A stretch of 64,000 nt of DNA, taken from NCBI RefSeq assembly GCF_029784155.1, contig NC_073693.1, positions 317,624,351-317,688,350 on the forward strand, in the 5' to 3' direction. The stretch comes from Uranotaenia lowii. Taxonomy: Eukaryota > Arthropoda > Insecta > Diptera > Culicidae. Position 1 is the stretch's first letter. Each line of letters starts with the position of its first letter. The position numbers and the translations under genes are program-made. A model generated the notes under the pieces. It was not told the DNA's origin, searched no databases, and was given only the letters and a program-made list of their open reading frames with translations. Below are positions 11,680-24,119 of this stretch, piece after piece.

Positions 11680-12472
11680 CTTATGAAAAATCGAATGTAT
11701 ATACTTTATCGTGTACGCCCGTAATGCTGTCAGAAGTAGAAATGAGAGCTAGAACTGAAATTATGAGAGAACGAAAAAGACAGCGTAAAACTCGTCATGC
11801 TGTTAACGAATCTTGAAGTATTTTGAAGAGGAAAATAAATTTAAGATTTTATCCGAACAACGAAAATATAGAACGACAACTTCTTATTTCAATATGTAAA
11901 TCGTTAGAGCCGTTATTTTAAGACAAAGTTTTCCAAAATGTATGTGCTGGATTAACTTGATCTTTCGAGTCTAAAAAGATATGTTTTCTTCTGCATGAAG
12001 GTTGATCATTGCAATTATCCAATGACTTATCCAATTATTTTGTGAGGACTCAAAAAATGCTTTTATTTGAAAATTCGAAAATTGCGCCTTTAAGTTTGCA
12101 ATGAATAAAGGGTAGTAGACAAACTTTTTGAATTCTTTTTGTCTGACCCTTAAAAACTGTGAAATGAAAACTTACATATACGGCCAAAAAAAATAAAAGG
12201 ATCCTTTAACTTTAGATTTGCCAAAGCTTAGGGAACCCTGATCAAATGATCAAGTTTCCTTTAACTTTCAAATTTTCACAATTTTTTAGTTCCACGAAAA
12301 TGCTTCTTGTTCATCTTCGGGTTCATGTATCGATCTAACTTTTGCAGCATAAAAACTTGAAATTTCACGCTGTCAGAAAATGTAAAAGACGGCTATCTCA
12401 AATTTTTATCCCAAAAAGATATGATGAAAATAAGAAAAAGGAATCAAATATCCCCATGCTCCCCTACTCATA
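11680..12472. mobile_element. MITE family A, copy 2 (one terminus visible)
   Basis: The right end, read on the minus strand, is GGGGAGCATGGGGATATTTG, flanked by TA at 12473-12474. Interior words (AAAATTGCGCCTTTAAGTTT, TAGTAGACAAACTTTTTGAA, GTTCATGTATCGATCTAACT) are shared with copy 1 and copy 3. The left terminus is not recognisable, so the copy is probably truncated. Confidence 0.55.
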
Positions 12473-12474
12473 CG

Positions 12475-14070
12475 GGATTCGAAAGTAAAAAAAATCCACA
12501 AAAGTACTGGGCCTAGAAATAATATTAGCCTGCAGCGCATAACTTTTTCAAAAGTTGGGTCATTTACGGTACTCTATTCTTCACCCAACAACAGAGCTTC
12601 AAAACTGTGATGAATGGAATACGAAGAAACTTTCGAAACATCTCTGAAGTCCATGTTTGAAACCAGTTTTACCACTGTGGCTAAAATTGACACGACTCTG
12701 AGAAAAAAAACAAATCATAAATTCTTATCTCAAAAGTGATTTGTCGTTGCTGCTATAATAGCTGAACAATCTTAATTTTGCATATAAAGTTTACTTATTA
12801 ATTATTTGAAATTTGTTTTTATTTTAAAAATTTGTTCAACTTACAAAATGCTAGACGAACACACAGGCATCGTTTTCGGGAATATTGATTTTACTTCCAT
12901 CTCAAATCTCATTTAGCTAATAAATCTGCGCTCATCCAGGTGTTTGCGGTGTACTTCTCCATATAGATAAATCTAGATCTCATTTTACACCTCAAAGTTT
13001 ATAAACCAAACAAATCAGCTTTCTGCCGCCGAGCTTAGAGCACTTCAACACGGCCCAGAGATAGACCCACTTTGTCAATGGATCTCCCCCACATCCTTCT
13101 CGGTATGTGTATTCGTCGTATTCTCATTAAACCAGAAGCTGAAGAATGAACGAACGAATGACGACGACGACGAGGTTCTGGAACTTGTTGAACGATCTCA
13201 TAATTCAGACACCAAAAATCCTCCCTTATCATCATCTTTGTAGTCGTCATCTAATCTTTGCGGCCAACAAAGAAATGGCAAGAAAGCTCATCATCAACTT
13301 TTCACAGTGCCAGGGGAAAAACCCCACAAGAGCAGACAGTTGATGGGTGAACGAACATATTTCTCAATATGTTGGTTTGAGAATCCCGGGGACGCATCTT
13401 CCCTACTTGCTCCTAACTTCTTATGGTTGGGCACATTCCTGCTGCCATCTTCAAGACATTTTCCAGGGTGCGTCCCTCGTGAGATCAAAATGGTTGACAG
13501 CAGGAAAGGGAAGATGGAAGATGGGCTCCTTGAGAGTGGAGGCTTGAGACCAAGATGACAAGTTACGCTAAAATATGTCACACAAAGGAGTTTTTGCGTG
13601 CTGATGTTGATGCTAGTGCTGCTTCCAGCTTCAGGTTTCTGCAGGATGTGGGCCGTTTCTCATCTCCGCAAATCCATTTTTCCGCCGGCCTGTCTTCTGG
13701 TAAAAAGGAAGCTCTGCCTGTCTGTGACAAAGCGACAAGTACCTGCCTTGAGTTGCTGCTGAGAATTCCGATCGTCTTTTGAATTATTCGCAAAACTTGC
13801 TCCAAGACTCTCCCCATATGTCGTGAAGCCCAGCCAGATACAGGAGCTATTCGAGGCGCACCTGGTGTATATGTGATGTACCTTTTCGTCCTCCCCTGGG
13901 AATGAATATGTTGCTCTGGTCGAATAAAAAATTGAGATCAATTCATGAACACGTGACACAATAATTGAGAGAAGCATTGTTGGTTTTCCCATAAAAAATA
14001 CTAGAAGGTTGATTCTACTCAGAGATGAAGTCTAAGGCTGAGAATAATTATTAATTATTTCAGTTTATAT
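12475..14070. other. Unique sequence; host-like island 13020-13960
   Basis: 12475-13020 is AT-rich with nothing recognisable. From about 13020 to 13960 the sequence becomes GC-richer and non-repetitive, with overlapping short frames on both strands (for example minus 13660-13992 and minus 13294-13581), none with a recognisable domain. It is best read as conserved-looking host non-coding DNA, perhaps an exon-bearing or regulatory part of a flanking gene. Confidence 0.35.
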
Positions 14071-14073
14071 GTT

Positions 14074-15093
14074 ATAAAAATGACAAAAATGACAAAAATG
14101 ACAAAAATGACAAAAATGACAAAAATCCAAAAAATGACAAAAATAACGAAAATGACAAAAATGACAAAAATGACAAAAATGACAAAAATGACAAAAATGA
14201 CAAAAATGACAAAAATGACAAAAATGACAAAAATGACAAAAATGACAAAAATGACAAAAATGACAAAAATGACAAAAATGACAAAAATGACAAAAATGAC
14301 AAAAATGACAAAAATGACAAAAATGACAAAAATGACAAAAATGACAAAAATGACAAAAATGACAAAAATGACAAAATGACAAAAATGACAAAAATGACAA
14401 AAATGACAAAAATGACAAAAATGACAAAAATGACAAAAATGACAAAAATGACAAAAATGACAAAAATGACAAAAATGACAAAAATGACAAAAATGACAAA
14501 AATGACAAAAATGACAAAAATGACAAAAATGACAAAAATGACAAAAAGACAAAAATGACAAAAATGACAAAAATGACAAAAATGACAAAAATGACAAAAA
14601 TGACAAAAATGACAAAACTGACAAAAAAAAACGGAAATGACAAAAATGACAAAAATGACAAAAATGACAAAAATGACAAAAATGACAAAAATGACAAAAA
14701 TGACAAAAATGACAAAAATGACAAAAATGACAAAAATGACAAAAATGACAAAAATGACAAAAATGACAAAAATGACAAAAATGACAAAAATGACAAAAAT
14801 GACAAAAATGACAAAAATGACAAAAATGACAAAAATGACAAAAATGACAAAAATGACAAAAATGACAAAAATGACAAAAATGACAAAAATGACAAAAATG
14901 ACAAAAATGACAAAAATGACAAAAATGACAAAAATGACAAAAATGACAAAAATGACAAAAATGACAAAAATGACAAAAATGACAAAAATGACAAAAATGA
15001 CAAAAATGACAAAAATGACAAAAATGACAAAAATGACAAAAATGACAAAAATGACAAAAATGACAAAAATGACAAAAATGACAAAAATGACAA
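14074..15093. repeat. (ATGACAAAA)n satellite, about 113 copies
   Basis: A nearly perfect 9-bp tandem array of about 1 kb, with rare variants (one 8-bp unit near 14370, interruptions near 14126, 14545 and 14620-14640). As the period is three codons, every frame that lacks a stop in one unit stays open for hundreds of codons, giving Met-Thr-Lys repeats on the plus strand and Phe-Val-Ile or Ser-Phe-Leu repeats on the minus strand. These are artefacts of the repeat, not proteins. Confidence 0.97.
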
Positions 15094-15400
15094 AATTCAC
15101 AAATGTTACAAATGTTACAAAAATTACAAAAATTACAAAAATTACAAAAATTACAAAAATGACAAAACTGACAAAAATTGTTAAAGCTTCAAAAATTACA
15201 AAAATGACAAAAAATTTAAAAATCCATAAAAATGACAAAAATTACAAAACATTGAAAAATTCTTGAAATTACAAAAATGACAAAAATAACAATAAATACA
15301 AAATTTAAAAAATATCAAAAACAATAAAAATTACACAAATGACAAAAATTTAAAGATCGAAAAAAAAATGTCAAAATTTACATTAATTTCAAAAATGATA
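15094..15400. repeat. Degenerating edge of the 9-bp satellite
   Basis: The unit mutates progressively here to forms such as TTACAAAAA and TGTTACAAA, then dissolves into AT-rich DNA. Perfect units in the middle and decayed units at one edge fit unequal exchange or slippage homogenising the core. Confidence 0.8.
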
Positions 15401-18400
15401 TAAATGACTATTTTATTTATGGTTATGATTAATATATTGGTCATTTTAATAATTTTAAGTCGAATCCTGATTTTGATTGATTTCTCGATCTTTATTCTGA
15501 TCCTTTAGATTTAGATCCCTATCGGGATCCAGTCGGTCCTTCTGAACGAATTCCCAATCCTGATACGAAACCCTTCTTTGATCCTAATCTTGAACCTGTA
15601 CCTTGTTTAGATTCCGGACTTTTGCCACAATTAAATTTAAAAAAAGCCTTTTTGAGTGTGACAGCTTAATGAAGCAACTTTAAAATGTCACCCTTATAGA
15701 GAAGCGTAAACGTCACTGGATTTGTTTCAGAATCTCTCCTTCTGGGTAGAGCTGTTTCAGAAAAAAAAAATCTAATCTCAACAGGAATATCATTCACTAG
15801 TTGGAAGTGTATTCTGGAAATTGTAAATATTTCCGTTAGCTATTCGGGGACTCCAGTTCATTGCTTTCTGTTGTAATAGTAGTAGTAGTAGGTATAGTAT
15901 ATGTACTTCAGAAAGCACCAGAATGCTCAAAGGCCATTCAATCGAAACCGTTTACAGTGGTAATCCAATCAAACTGAACATCAATAGACACGAACCGTTG
16001 CTCGTCGCTCGTCGGAATGTGATTGTATTTGGCGTTCCTTGTCCCAAATAACCGACAAAAACCAAAGACGAAAAAAAATTGAGAATCCGTATTGGTTCTG
16101 GAAACAGAGCAAGAGAGTTAAAGGTTGGGAGAAGCCAGAGGTACAAATCAGTCCAATCCCGATTTCGATCCAATTTCTGTCCGGGAAAAAATCCGGACCG
16201 AATGCACACACGGGAAGATTGAACACGACCAAAAGGAGTTGAGTTGTTGTTTTTTTTCTGTTCTGCAGTTGCTGCTCCTACATAGCTAGAGCGTTCTTTC
16301 ATCCGGTTTTGTTGAGATGGGATGATTTTTCCTACCGTGTTCGTCCGATTCGATTTACAGGTGACGGGTTACATCAGGTCGTCGTAACAATGTGTGTCCT
16401 AGATTTCCACTTTTTGCTTTGGTCTTCTCTTACTTTTTTTTGCTATCGACAAACGCTGCAAGTGCCCTGTGTGCTCCGGAAAATCCGGAGGTAATCCGTT
16501 TGTTTGGTTGATGGGAAAACATGAGGAATTGAGACGCAGAACTGTAGACAGGATTAATCCCCGAAAAGAGGTAACGATGCAGAATCAATTGAACAACGGT
16601 ATCAGCTGGGACAGGATGAAGGAAAAGTTTGTGTGTATACTGAAAGGACGATAGCAGTAGAATGAAATCGATGGTGGCAGTCGGTTGTCGGATTCGATTT
16701 TTTTTGTTCCTCTGTTAAATCGAAAGTTTTTCCCTCTTCGCGTCGAAACCTTTGTTGAAGAGATTGACTTCTTGTTCCAAGTGCTGGGATAAAGGGAATG
16801 GACGTAAGAGAGCTTAAGTGGGTGGGAGAGCGAAAAACTATCCTCTGGTTTGAAGCTAGATGCTTTGTAGACGATTGTTAAATATTGAACCCGGGGCACA
16901 CTGATCAGGTCATTTATAACCCTCACGAGAGGAAAAGATTTGCCACGCCACGAGTGACGGCAGACTTTTATTGCCGTTGGATTTCAACTTACGAACTTGT
17001 GTTCAACCATTATTGTAGATTTCGCTTGAATCTTTATATTTATGAAATGTACAAATGAGGAATTATATATATATTTTTAAATAAAAACCTAAAATTCGAT
17101 CAAAACTAAAAAAATTTTGCACTTTCTCAATAAGAATGTGGTCCAAAAATAGGGGTATGTTCCGGAATCAAAACCTTCAGGGCGAAAATCGTTCGTTGAC
17201 CTGCCAGTTTCAGATCACTTCGAGGGGTAGCTCAACGACGCGCAAGTATGGAAATTTAACATAGTTTGCAAAATCGACGTTTTTTGTCCTGACTTTGGTT
17301 CATCTAAAAAATGTTAAAGTGTCCTTTTTTCGGCCATTTTAACGTTCGTGAAATCTGATTCTCGGAAATTCAATGTATTAACCAGTTTTTAATAAAAAAA
17401 TGTTTTAGACTTAACCACTTATCAAGAAAGAACTATCATATTCCTGGCTAAACTTTATCCTTTTTTTCCAATTAAGATTGTGTAATTTTTTAGTTATTTA
17501 GCATATTTTATTGGTTTCGAGAATTCTCGGAATATTTGAGCGTTTTCCATTCGGGAATTCCCGATTTTGCTATGATAAACTGAACCATAGCAAACAATAT
17601 CTTTTTTTTTGCAAAAAAATCTATACTAAAATTGTGTATTCAGAGCGATGACTAATATACAAAATACGGTAGTCAAATTGTGCGCAAAATAATTGGAACT
17701 CTAGTGAGGAGATAATTTGAAAAAAATGGTAATGAATAGCAAAACGAACCCTTTAGCAGGCATCTGGTAGGTTTACAGCCAATAACTTTTCATTAAAAAG
17801 TCTTGCCTATATTTTCTGGAGATAAACAAAGAGAAAAAAAATTGAGAAATTTGATGTCTAAAATTTGAGGAGTCTGACGATCTGTGGAATCTGTAAATCA
17901 ATCAGTTTTTCATTACGATTAGCACGACGAATGGCTGAATATACTAAGTAGAATGCTTTCAAATTCGACCGTTTTCCCTGCATAGCACTTCAATAAGTTC
18001 TACAAAGTTCATACTCCGTTTTGGTTGGATCAAGATCCGTGCCATTACGCGAAAACTGTGGTGGAGTGGTAAAAAGTCTAATATGATGCTTTTGTGCCGA
18101 AGGATGACTATCGGCTAAACTGTTCATAACTTTGATAAAATGAAAAATTTTGAATGGTTTTGAAAGTCAAGCTTCAGGAAACAGAAAACTTGTTCAAAAA
18201 TAGCCTCTATTTGAAAAATCGGTGGTTCATAGTATACATTAAAGTGGCACACGTGGTGCCCCAAAATTAAGGTCGAAAAAGCTTAAGCTTAAGCTTTCAG
18301 CTCTGCTGAAAATTTCATCTACATTCATTCCTGCATACAAAAGATTTATGTAGATAATCCACCGTGGGTGCACGGATTCACAGCAGTTTCGCCAACGTAT

Positions 18401-19041
18401 GCGCTGAATTGCATTCTTTAAATCATGATTTCGACTAATCTCAATGCGAATCATCACATAGGGGGAAAGGTTTCCTAAATGGGCCTATCTGGTTAAATGA
18501 CCCTACGGCTGTTTGATGAAATGGCTGACTAGACAGCATATCTGACCAATGCATTTTGAGGGTGATACGCTTAGAACATAAGGCAAAAAAGAGTTTTATG
18601 AATTTACAAACTCAAAAAAATTTAAAAAATCATACAAGGTTTTGATACATTTTGATGTAATATTTCGACTTTTAAAAATTATACGTAAAGAAGTTTAAAA
18701 CAAAAACTAGGATGGTTTTTGTTTCTTAATCAAATGAACTTAAGAAATTAAACATATTTCAGCTTTTGTGGACGTTTAATAATGATTATATGGTGGAATA
18801 ATATAATGTTTTTTATGCCCCCATCATGTTTGTAAAATGCCTCCATCCTAAAATAACAGGTTAAATAGAATAAATAAATGATTTTTATCACTGAACCTTC
18901 AAATCTAAGCTCTGAATAACATCTTAAGAGAGAATTGAAGATCTAAAAACAGATTTGATAAAGTTTTCCTCATGGATGAACTGCCTCCATTGTATGGCAA
19001 CCCTAACTTTTGTTTTATTCCATGAAATTATTATATACATA
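15401..19041. other. Mostly unique sequence, no gene recognised
   Basis: 15470-15610 holds imperfect GATCCT-type short repeats. 15930-16950 is a GC-richer, complex, host-like island with short overlapping frames (plus 16469-16654, minus 15952-16302 and 16585-16926) but no domain. 16950-18460 is AT-rich. Near 18461 a TAGGGGGAAAGG sequence resembles a MITE end, without a convincing partner. I see no gene. Confidence 0.35.
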
Positions 19042-19573
19042 CAGTTGCGTTCAAAAAAGAATGAAATCGGATAAAGCTGCGCACCCACTTCCAAATTTGA
19101 CAAACAGCCATTTCTCTCTCGGTTTATATTTTTTCATGAAAATTTCACACAATCTAGTTCAACTATCCAACTAACACTCCACAAAATTTAAAGTCTTTAA
19201 AATGACGGGAAACAAAGATACAGCTTTTCCCGTAAAAAAGGGAAATTTGGAATTGCTTCACTAAATTTGCTGTATCTTTGATAATTTTCATTAAAAGTTT
19301 TTGAAATTTGGTCCAAAGATGTAAAAATGTTTGATCTAATACCAGGCCAAGTTTCGGCAAAATCAATTAACGTGATCAAAAATGGTGCCGGGTTGAAGAT
19401 GAGGTTCATTATCGCCTAGCAGACGATTTCATTCTTTTTTGGACGGATGTTCGTAAGGAAAACATCGTAATCTATCCATGAAAAAATATAAACCGAGAGA
19501 GAAATGGCAGCTTGTCAAAGTTGGAAGTGGGTGCTCAGCTTTATGCGATTTCATTCTTTTTTGAACGCAACTG
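19042..19573. mobile_element. Mariner-type MITE with about 95-bp inverted repeats
   Basis: The first 97 bases (starting CAGTTGCGTTCAAAAAAGAA) and the reverse complement of the last 95 bases match with only a handful of differences. Both sides are flanked by TA (19040-19041, 19574-19575). A further copy of the CGATTTCATTCTTTTTTG word lies just inside the right arm near 19427. TA flanks and CAGT ends fit a Tc1/mariner transposase acting in trans. Transcribed, the two arms would form a long hairpin. There is no coding frame. Confidence 0.85.
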
Positions 19574-19575
19574 TA

Positions 19576-20119
19576 GATTTATATTAAACTTCAGCTTTGT
19601 TGTACGGAAATTATTACTTTCTAGTAGTTTCAATGAAATTATACCGAAATATTGCCCAAAAAACAGAAATTTTGTTCAAAACTCGAATAGGCGCATTTAG
19701 CCCGCACGGTTTGAGGATCGGCATTTTAGACAACACTTACAATAAAATCGTTTTCTTGGAAACAGTAGAAAATTTTAACATAAACATTACTCCATTGTAT
19801 AGAAAACAGATGCCTGCACACGTGTGTATAGTTTTTGTACACATATTCGATGTGATATTTGATTAAAACAGTGTTCTGCTTAATAGGCGCATATAGCCCG
19901 CTCCTTCCCTACCCGACACCATGGCTTCGTGTGAACTGTCATGTGTTTTGTGTATGTGTGAGTCCTATTTGGAAAACGAGACAATCATTTTCGCAACCGT
20001 ATAAGATTCATCACATTTTCAGTGTTATGAATCTACGACACGTATTCCGCACTCGTGTATAAACCTGGCCAGCTGGCAACTGATTGGAGATTCTTATTAT
20101 ATAGTCAGTTATAAGAGGA
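19576..20119. other. AT-rich spacer, nothing recognised
   Basis: Contains two similar phrases, AGGCGCATTTAGCCCGC near 19688 and AGGCGCATATAGCCCGC near 19885, about 200 bp apart in direct orientation. No gene or terminal repeat is visible. Confidence 0.4.
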
Positions 20120-20232
20120 AACACATCTTACCTGTCGGCCACTAATGAGATTCGAACCCAAAAGTTTTGTTGCCGATACCGGGAATCAAACCCAGTACGC
20201 CTGGCATACCAAAACCAGACTTGCGCCAGCCT
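20120..20232 (-). mobile_element. tRNA-derived SINE head
   Basis: On the minus strand an A-box-like TGGCGCAAGTCTGG (20215-20228) is followed by a B-box-like GGGTTTGATTCCCGG (20179-20193), the RNA polymerase III promoter layout of tRNA genes. A second B-box-like word, GGGTTCGAATCTC, lies at about 20148-20160. The sequence does not fold as a cloverleaf, and phrases of this kind are common in mosquito SINEs, so a SINE is likelier than a tRNA gene. Its 5' edge abuts the MITE at 20234. Confidence 0.6.
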
Positions 20233-20233
20233 A

Positions 20234-21168
20234 AGGCTATGATCATTTAGTATCCGGGCACTTACAAACGTGTGTAAAAACTATTCATTTGATCGAAAAA
20301 CTTTCTATCGAGGAAATGAAGGTGTTAACATGACATTTAAACTAAAAATATAAAAAAAAAATTATCAATGATTTCAAGAAATACTCTAACTTTTTCATAA
20401 AATCTCTTTTTTATCTTTGCACACTTTTTTCAGTCATGTTTTGATTTATTTTTTTTACCACAGAACCAATACCTTTGCAAAATCATGATATTTTACACAA
20501 ACTCACCTGGAAAAAGCAATTGGAATCTGGTTGGAACCTTTTCATGAGTTGGTATCTCGAAGAAATTGATCTCTTAAATTCGGTTTTAACAAAAAAAATT
20601 TTTGTCCATCAAAACACATCTGTCATATTGCGTAAAAACCGGATGCACAGATTGCGATCTTTGGATCTGATCATTTTTAGTTATTTACTTGGTGTCTACT
20701 AGTCAGGCAACACTTTTTGCCTCTGCCGGAAATGGATTTTTTGCATTATTTAGGGAGTCTTCATTCAGTTATCCCAAATAACCATAAACTTTTTACCATA
20801 TTTAAGACCAAGAGTTGCACCCCGATGGTTGATTTGAACTTCGTGTGGATCCTAGAGTGGCTTCTTAACCATTTGGTACGAAAAATAATCAGAAAAAAAA
20901 ATCAACAGTTCATGAGCTTTCGAGTCGACAATGAACAATTTTCGAGGCACAAAATGCGCAAAAGGAGCAAATTTGTGCAAAATTATTTTTATCATGTCAT
21001 TTTGTATAGTAAATATCTCATACACACGTAAACTTAAAAATCTATCAAAAATAGGCAAGATAGTCCTTTTCATAACCAACACAACGCAACTAAAGTTTTG
21101 CATATCCGAGCTCTATTAACGCAGCTATCACTAAAATAAAGTGCCCGAATACTTAATGATCATAGCCT
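20234..21168. mobile_element. TA-flanked MITE with AGGCTATGATCATT termini
   Basis: The left end AGGCTATGATCATTTAGTAT (then CCGGGCAC) and the right end on the minus strand AGGCTATGATCATTAAGTAT (then TCGGGCAC) match in 26 of 28 positions. TA flanks occur on both sides (20232-20233, 21169-21170). The interior is AT-rich with frames below 105 codons (for example plus 20717-21031) and no domain. It sits directly against the SINE head. Confidence 0.8.
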
Positions 21169-21170
21169 TA

Positions 21171-24119
21171 CTTAAAAAATATAGGGGTATAAAGGGTGAA
21201 CCCACCCATAAATTCATTTTAAAAGCATGTGGTACCTCAAATAACCTTCATTTGATTTTTTAGAAAAAATCACATAAGACAGGTCTATTTTTGTTTAACA
21301 TTTTCTAGGCCAAATCAGTGATTTTCTGCATTGTTTACAAAATATAGGTGAATTAGGGGTAAAAATGGCACTATATCTCCGTTCGTGAGCTCGTTCGGCG
21401 TCTGAAGCTATGCTCAATCGATTTTACGGACATTTTCACAAAAGGGAAGTATATTTTCATACATTTGGTTTATGTAGGAGGGAAGATATTGAATTTCTTC
21501 GCGATTTATTCACTTTTTCCCTGTTGTGTAATGGGAAAGCTCTACAAAATATTTGTTTTTTTTTATCAAAATTGGCACAGAATTAACTGTTTTTATTGTA
21601 CTTAAAAACAAAGATCATAAAAAAAAACCTTCAACCACCCTCATAAAAATTTAAAAATTTTGCAATTTTTTGACAAAATAATGAGTATGATAAAATCTTT
21701 CTTCGAAGATGGTAGGGTAGGGAGAATGAAGTTAAACATTTCTTATGATTCATGACTTGAAGGGTAAACAAAGTAGATTTCGTCAGCTAGTATTTAAACT
21801 CACTGAAACTATCCTGTGTTTTTATAGTTTTAACAGAGTTTTGAATGTCACAAAAGATTTATGTCAACATAAATTTTGTTTCACACTCAGCAGAAATATC
21901 AAAAAATAGGTCCTCAATTTAAACTCTAAGCATAAAATCAACTATGGTCACATGCTAACAGATCAAGAAATCACGAATTCTCAATCTGTTCAATGCTACT
22001 AGAACATGAAGTTCTTCTCTGAAGTACTAAAAAAACACACCTTCCCGTGGGGAAAACATCCCAACGATAACGGCCACCCCGGGGAAAAACTTCCGGTCCA
22101 ACTGCAATCAAAACCGTTCTAATAACCCATCGTTATCGACGAAAAATCTTTCTGGCCCCGCCCGTTAATACACCTTTCAACGGCTGTTTTCCCGGTGTAA
22201 CATTTTGCCACCATCTCCATCATCGCAATCATCACCAACACCGTGATCATCGCCGCCATCATCTGCCCCTGGTGAGGTACCAGCATCCGGCATGAAAAAT
22301 CATCTTTAGCTCCAAATGACTTTGCAATAAATCAGACAAGTTTTCGTTCTGCCGGGGCCTCGCAAACGCTCAACGCTTTTCCCATTCGGAAAATCGATCC
22401 TTTCGAATTCGTTTCTTTCACATTTATTTTTTCGTCTGAAGTATGTAGGAAGAGGATAAATCCTGAAGCTGCTGCACACACCCATTGAACACACCCTCCC
22501 ATTATTGTGGGTAGCATTTCCCATTTATCATCGAATAAAATTATGACACCAATGGGGTAGCACTTTATTAATGTTGTCATTTTTCTCGCTCACCTGCCAA
22601 GTGGCAGTAGTTCGAGTAAGAAAGTAGTGGTAGCACCAGTAGTAATTCTTTAAGAAATGACACTCTTCTGCTGCTGGTGGTGAGAAAATCTAGGAAAGAG
22701 AAGGAAAATGGAGCAATGATCTGTCCCATTCCATTAGTGTCGGTTTTCTTTCGATTCACTTGTGCTCAAATACCTAATAGTGCTAGTTGGGAGGAAGCCC
22801 ACATTATCTACCCTTCAGAGAGACTGCTGCAGAAGTCTGATGTGGATCAGAAGACGGGTCTCCAGGCTATTGAAAATGTCTTTCTTCGAGAGGGATTCGA
22901 TATTGGTTGGAAGACATTATTATGATGGAATCCTTTTTCCACAATGTAAACGAATCTCATTGTGGGTTTATGGTGGATTCTAGTGCGAAAAATTTTCAAA
23001 ATTTATTCTGAAATTTAAATTTAGTCACGGATATTCAATTGTATCCTTACTGAAACAAAGTTGAATAAATAAGCTGGATTTTTAACTACATACAAGGAAA
23101 TGAACAAGGACATCATTAAAGTCCTGAAATAAGACTTCTCTTTTATGAAGGTTTCCCAAGAATTCCAATCTGCAATCGGATTTGGCTGAAGATATTTGAG
23201 CAAAATGTTATTTTGTTCTTATAACCCAAAGAACTGAATTCAAGCAGATAAAAAGAATTTTCAAATGTGATGTTAAAGTTATCGGCTAAATTACGAAATT
23301 TTTAGTTTTATTTTTTAACAAGTATAAAACATTATTTCATAAATCTGGTAATTTGATTTTTTTATGTTCTATGTTCTATTTTGTGGAACTCAATTTTGTG
23401 GCTAAATTCACAGCCTAAAAATTCATTTTTCTAGTGCAGCATTCTCGCGGACAATGAGTTAAGAGATAAGTTGTATTTTTTTCCGCAACATTTTATTCAA
23501 TTTTATTCAAAAGAATTTCCTGATGCAGGACTAAGTAATAACTATTTCGACCTTAACAATGATCAACATTCATAAAAAAAATATCTCTTTGGGCTCGAAG
23601 GGTCAACATACTACTTTCGGGTTAGGAAAATAGTTAGAATAGAATAGAAATAGAAACTTCATTTACAAGGCAAGCTTTACCTCGAAGAGGATTTAAGTAC
23701 CTTTTTTGGATTTACTTTTTTTCTAGGTGAATTGTACCTTTTTATTCTGCTCAATTCAGGTAAACTTCATTTTGCCATGAGTTTATCTCTACCCTTTTTG
23801 GATTTAACTTTTTCCTACATGAATTCTACCATTTTCTCTGCTCGATTCAGGTACACTTTACCTCGTTGTGAAGTGAGTTTCACCTCGGTGAGGTGATAGT
23901 TACCTTCACAAGGATTCACTTTTTTATCTCGGTAAATTTTACCTTTTTGTTATTTTCCGTGTTATTTCATCAAAAGGGTGACAGTTGCTCAACGAACAAA
24001 AATTTCGACAGTAGGAAAGAAAAGTTGCAAATATTTTTGGAAGTTTTAGTTTAACGAGGTTACAGGATGGAAAGATTCCAAAGATTTTCAATGTTTCGAA
24101 TTAAACATGGCTAGCACAA
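21171..24119. other. Mixed unique DNA; host-like islands and a 92-bp tandem duplication
   Basis: 21171-22020 is AT-rich. 22020-22980 is complex and GC-richer, with CATCATC-type trinucleotide runs near 22210-22260, and looks like host non-coding sequence. 22980-23640 is AT-rich. At about 23704-23890 a 92-bp segment (core TTTTTGGATTTA, TTCAGGTAMACTT) is present twice in tandem, surrounded by many GGTAAA/TTTACC words. No gene recognised. Confidence 0.35.

Noticed and set aside
14055..15266. Very long open frames (up to 388 codons) on both strands
   Set aside because: They are translations of the 9-bp satellite, whose period keeps frames open; composition is pure repeat (MTK, FVI, SFL).
16585..16926. 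113-codon minus frame as a host exon
   Set aside because: No domain, no splice signals that fit, and overlapping frames of similar length.
18461..19020. A further TA-flanked GGGGG MITE
   Set aside because: The left edge looks right, but no convincing inverted partner was found.
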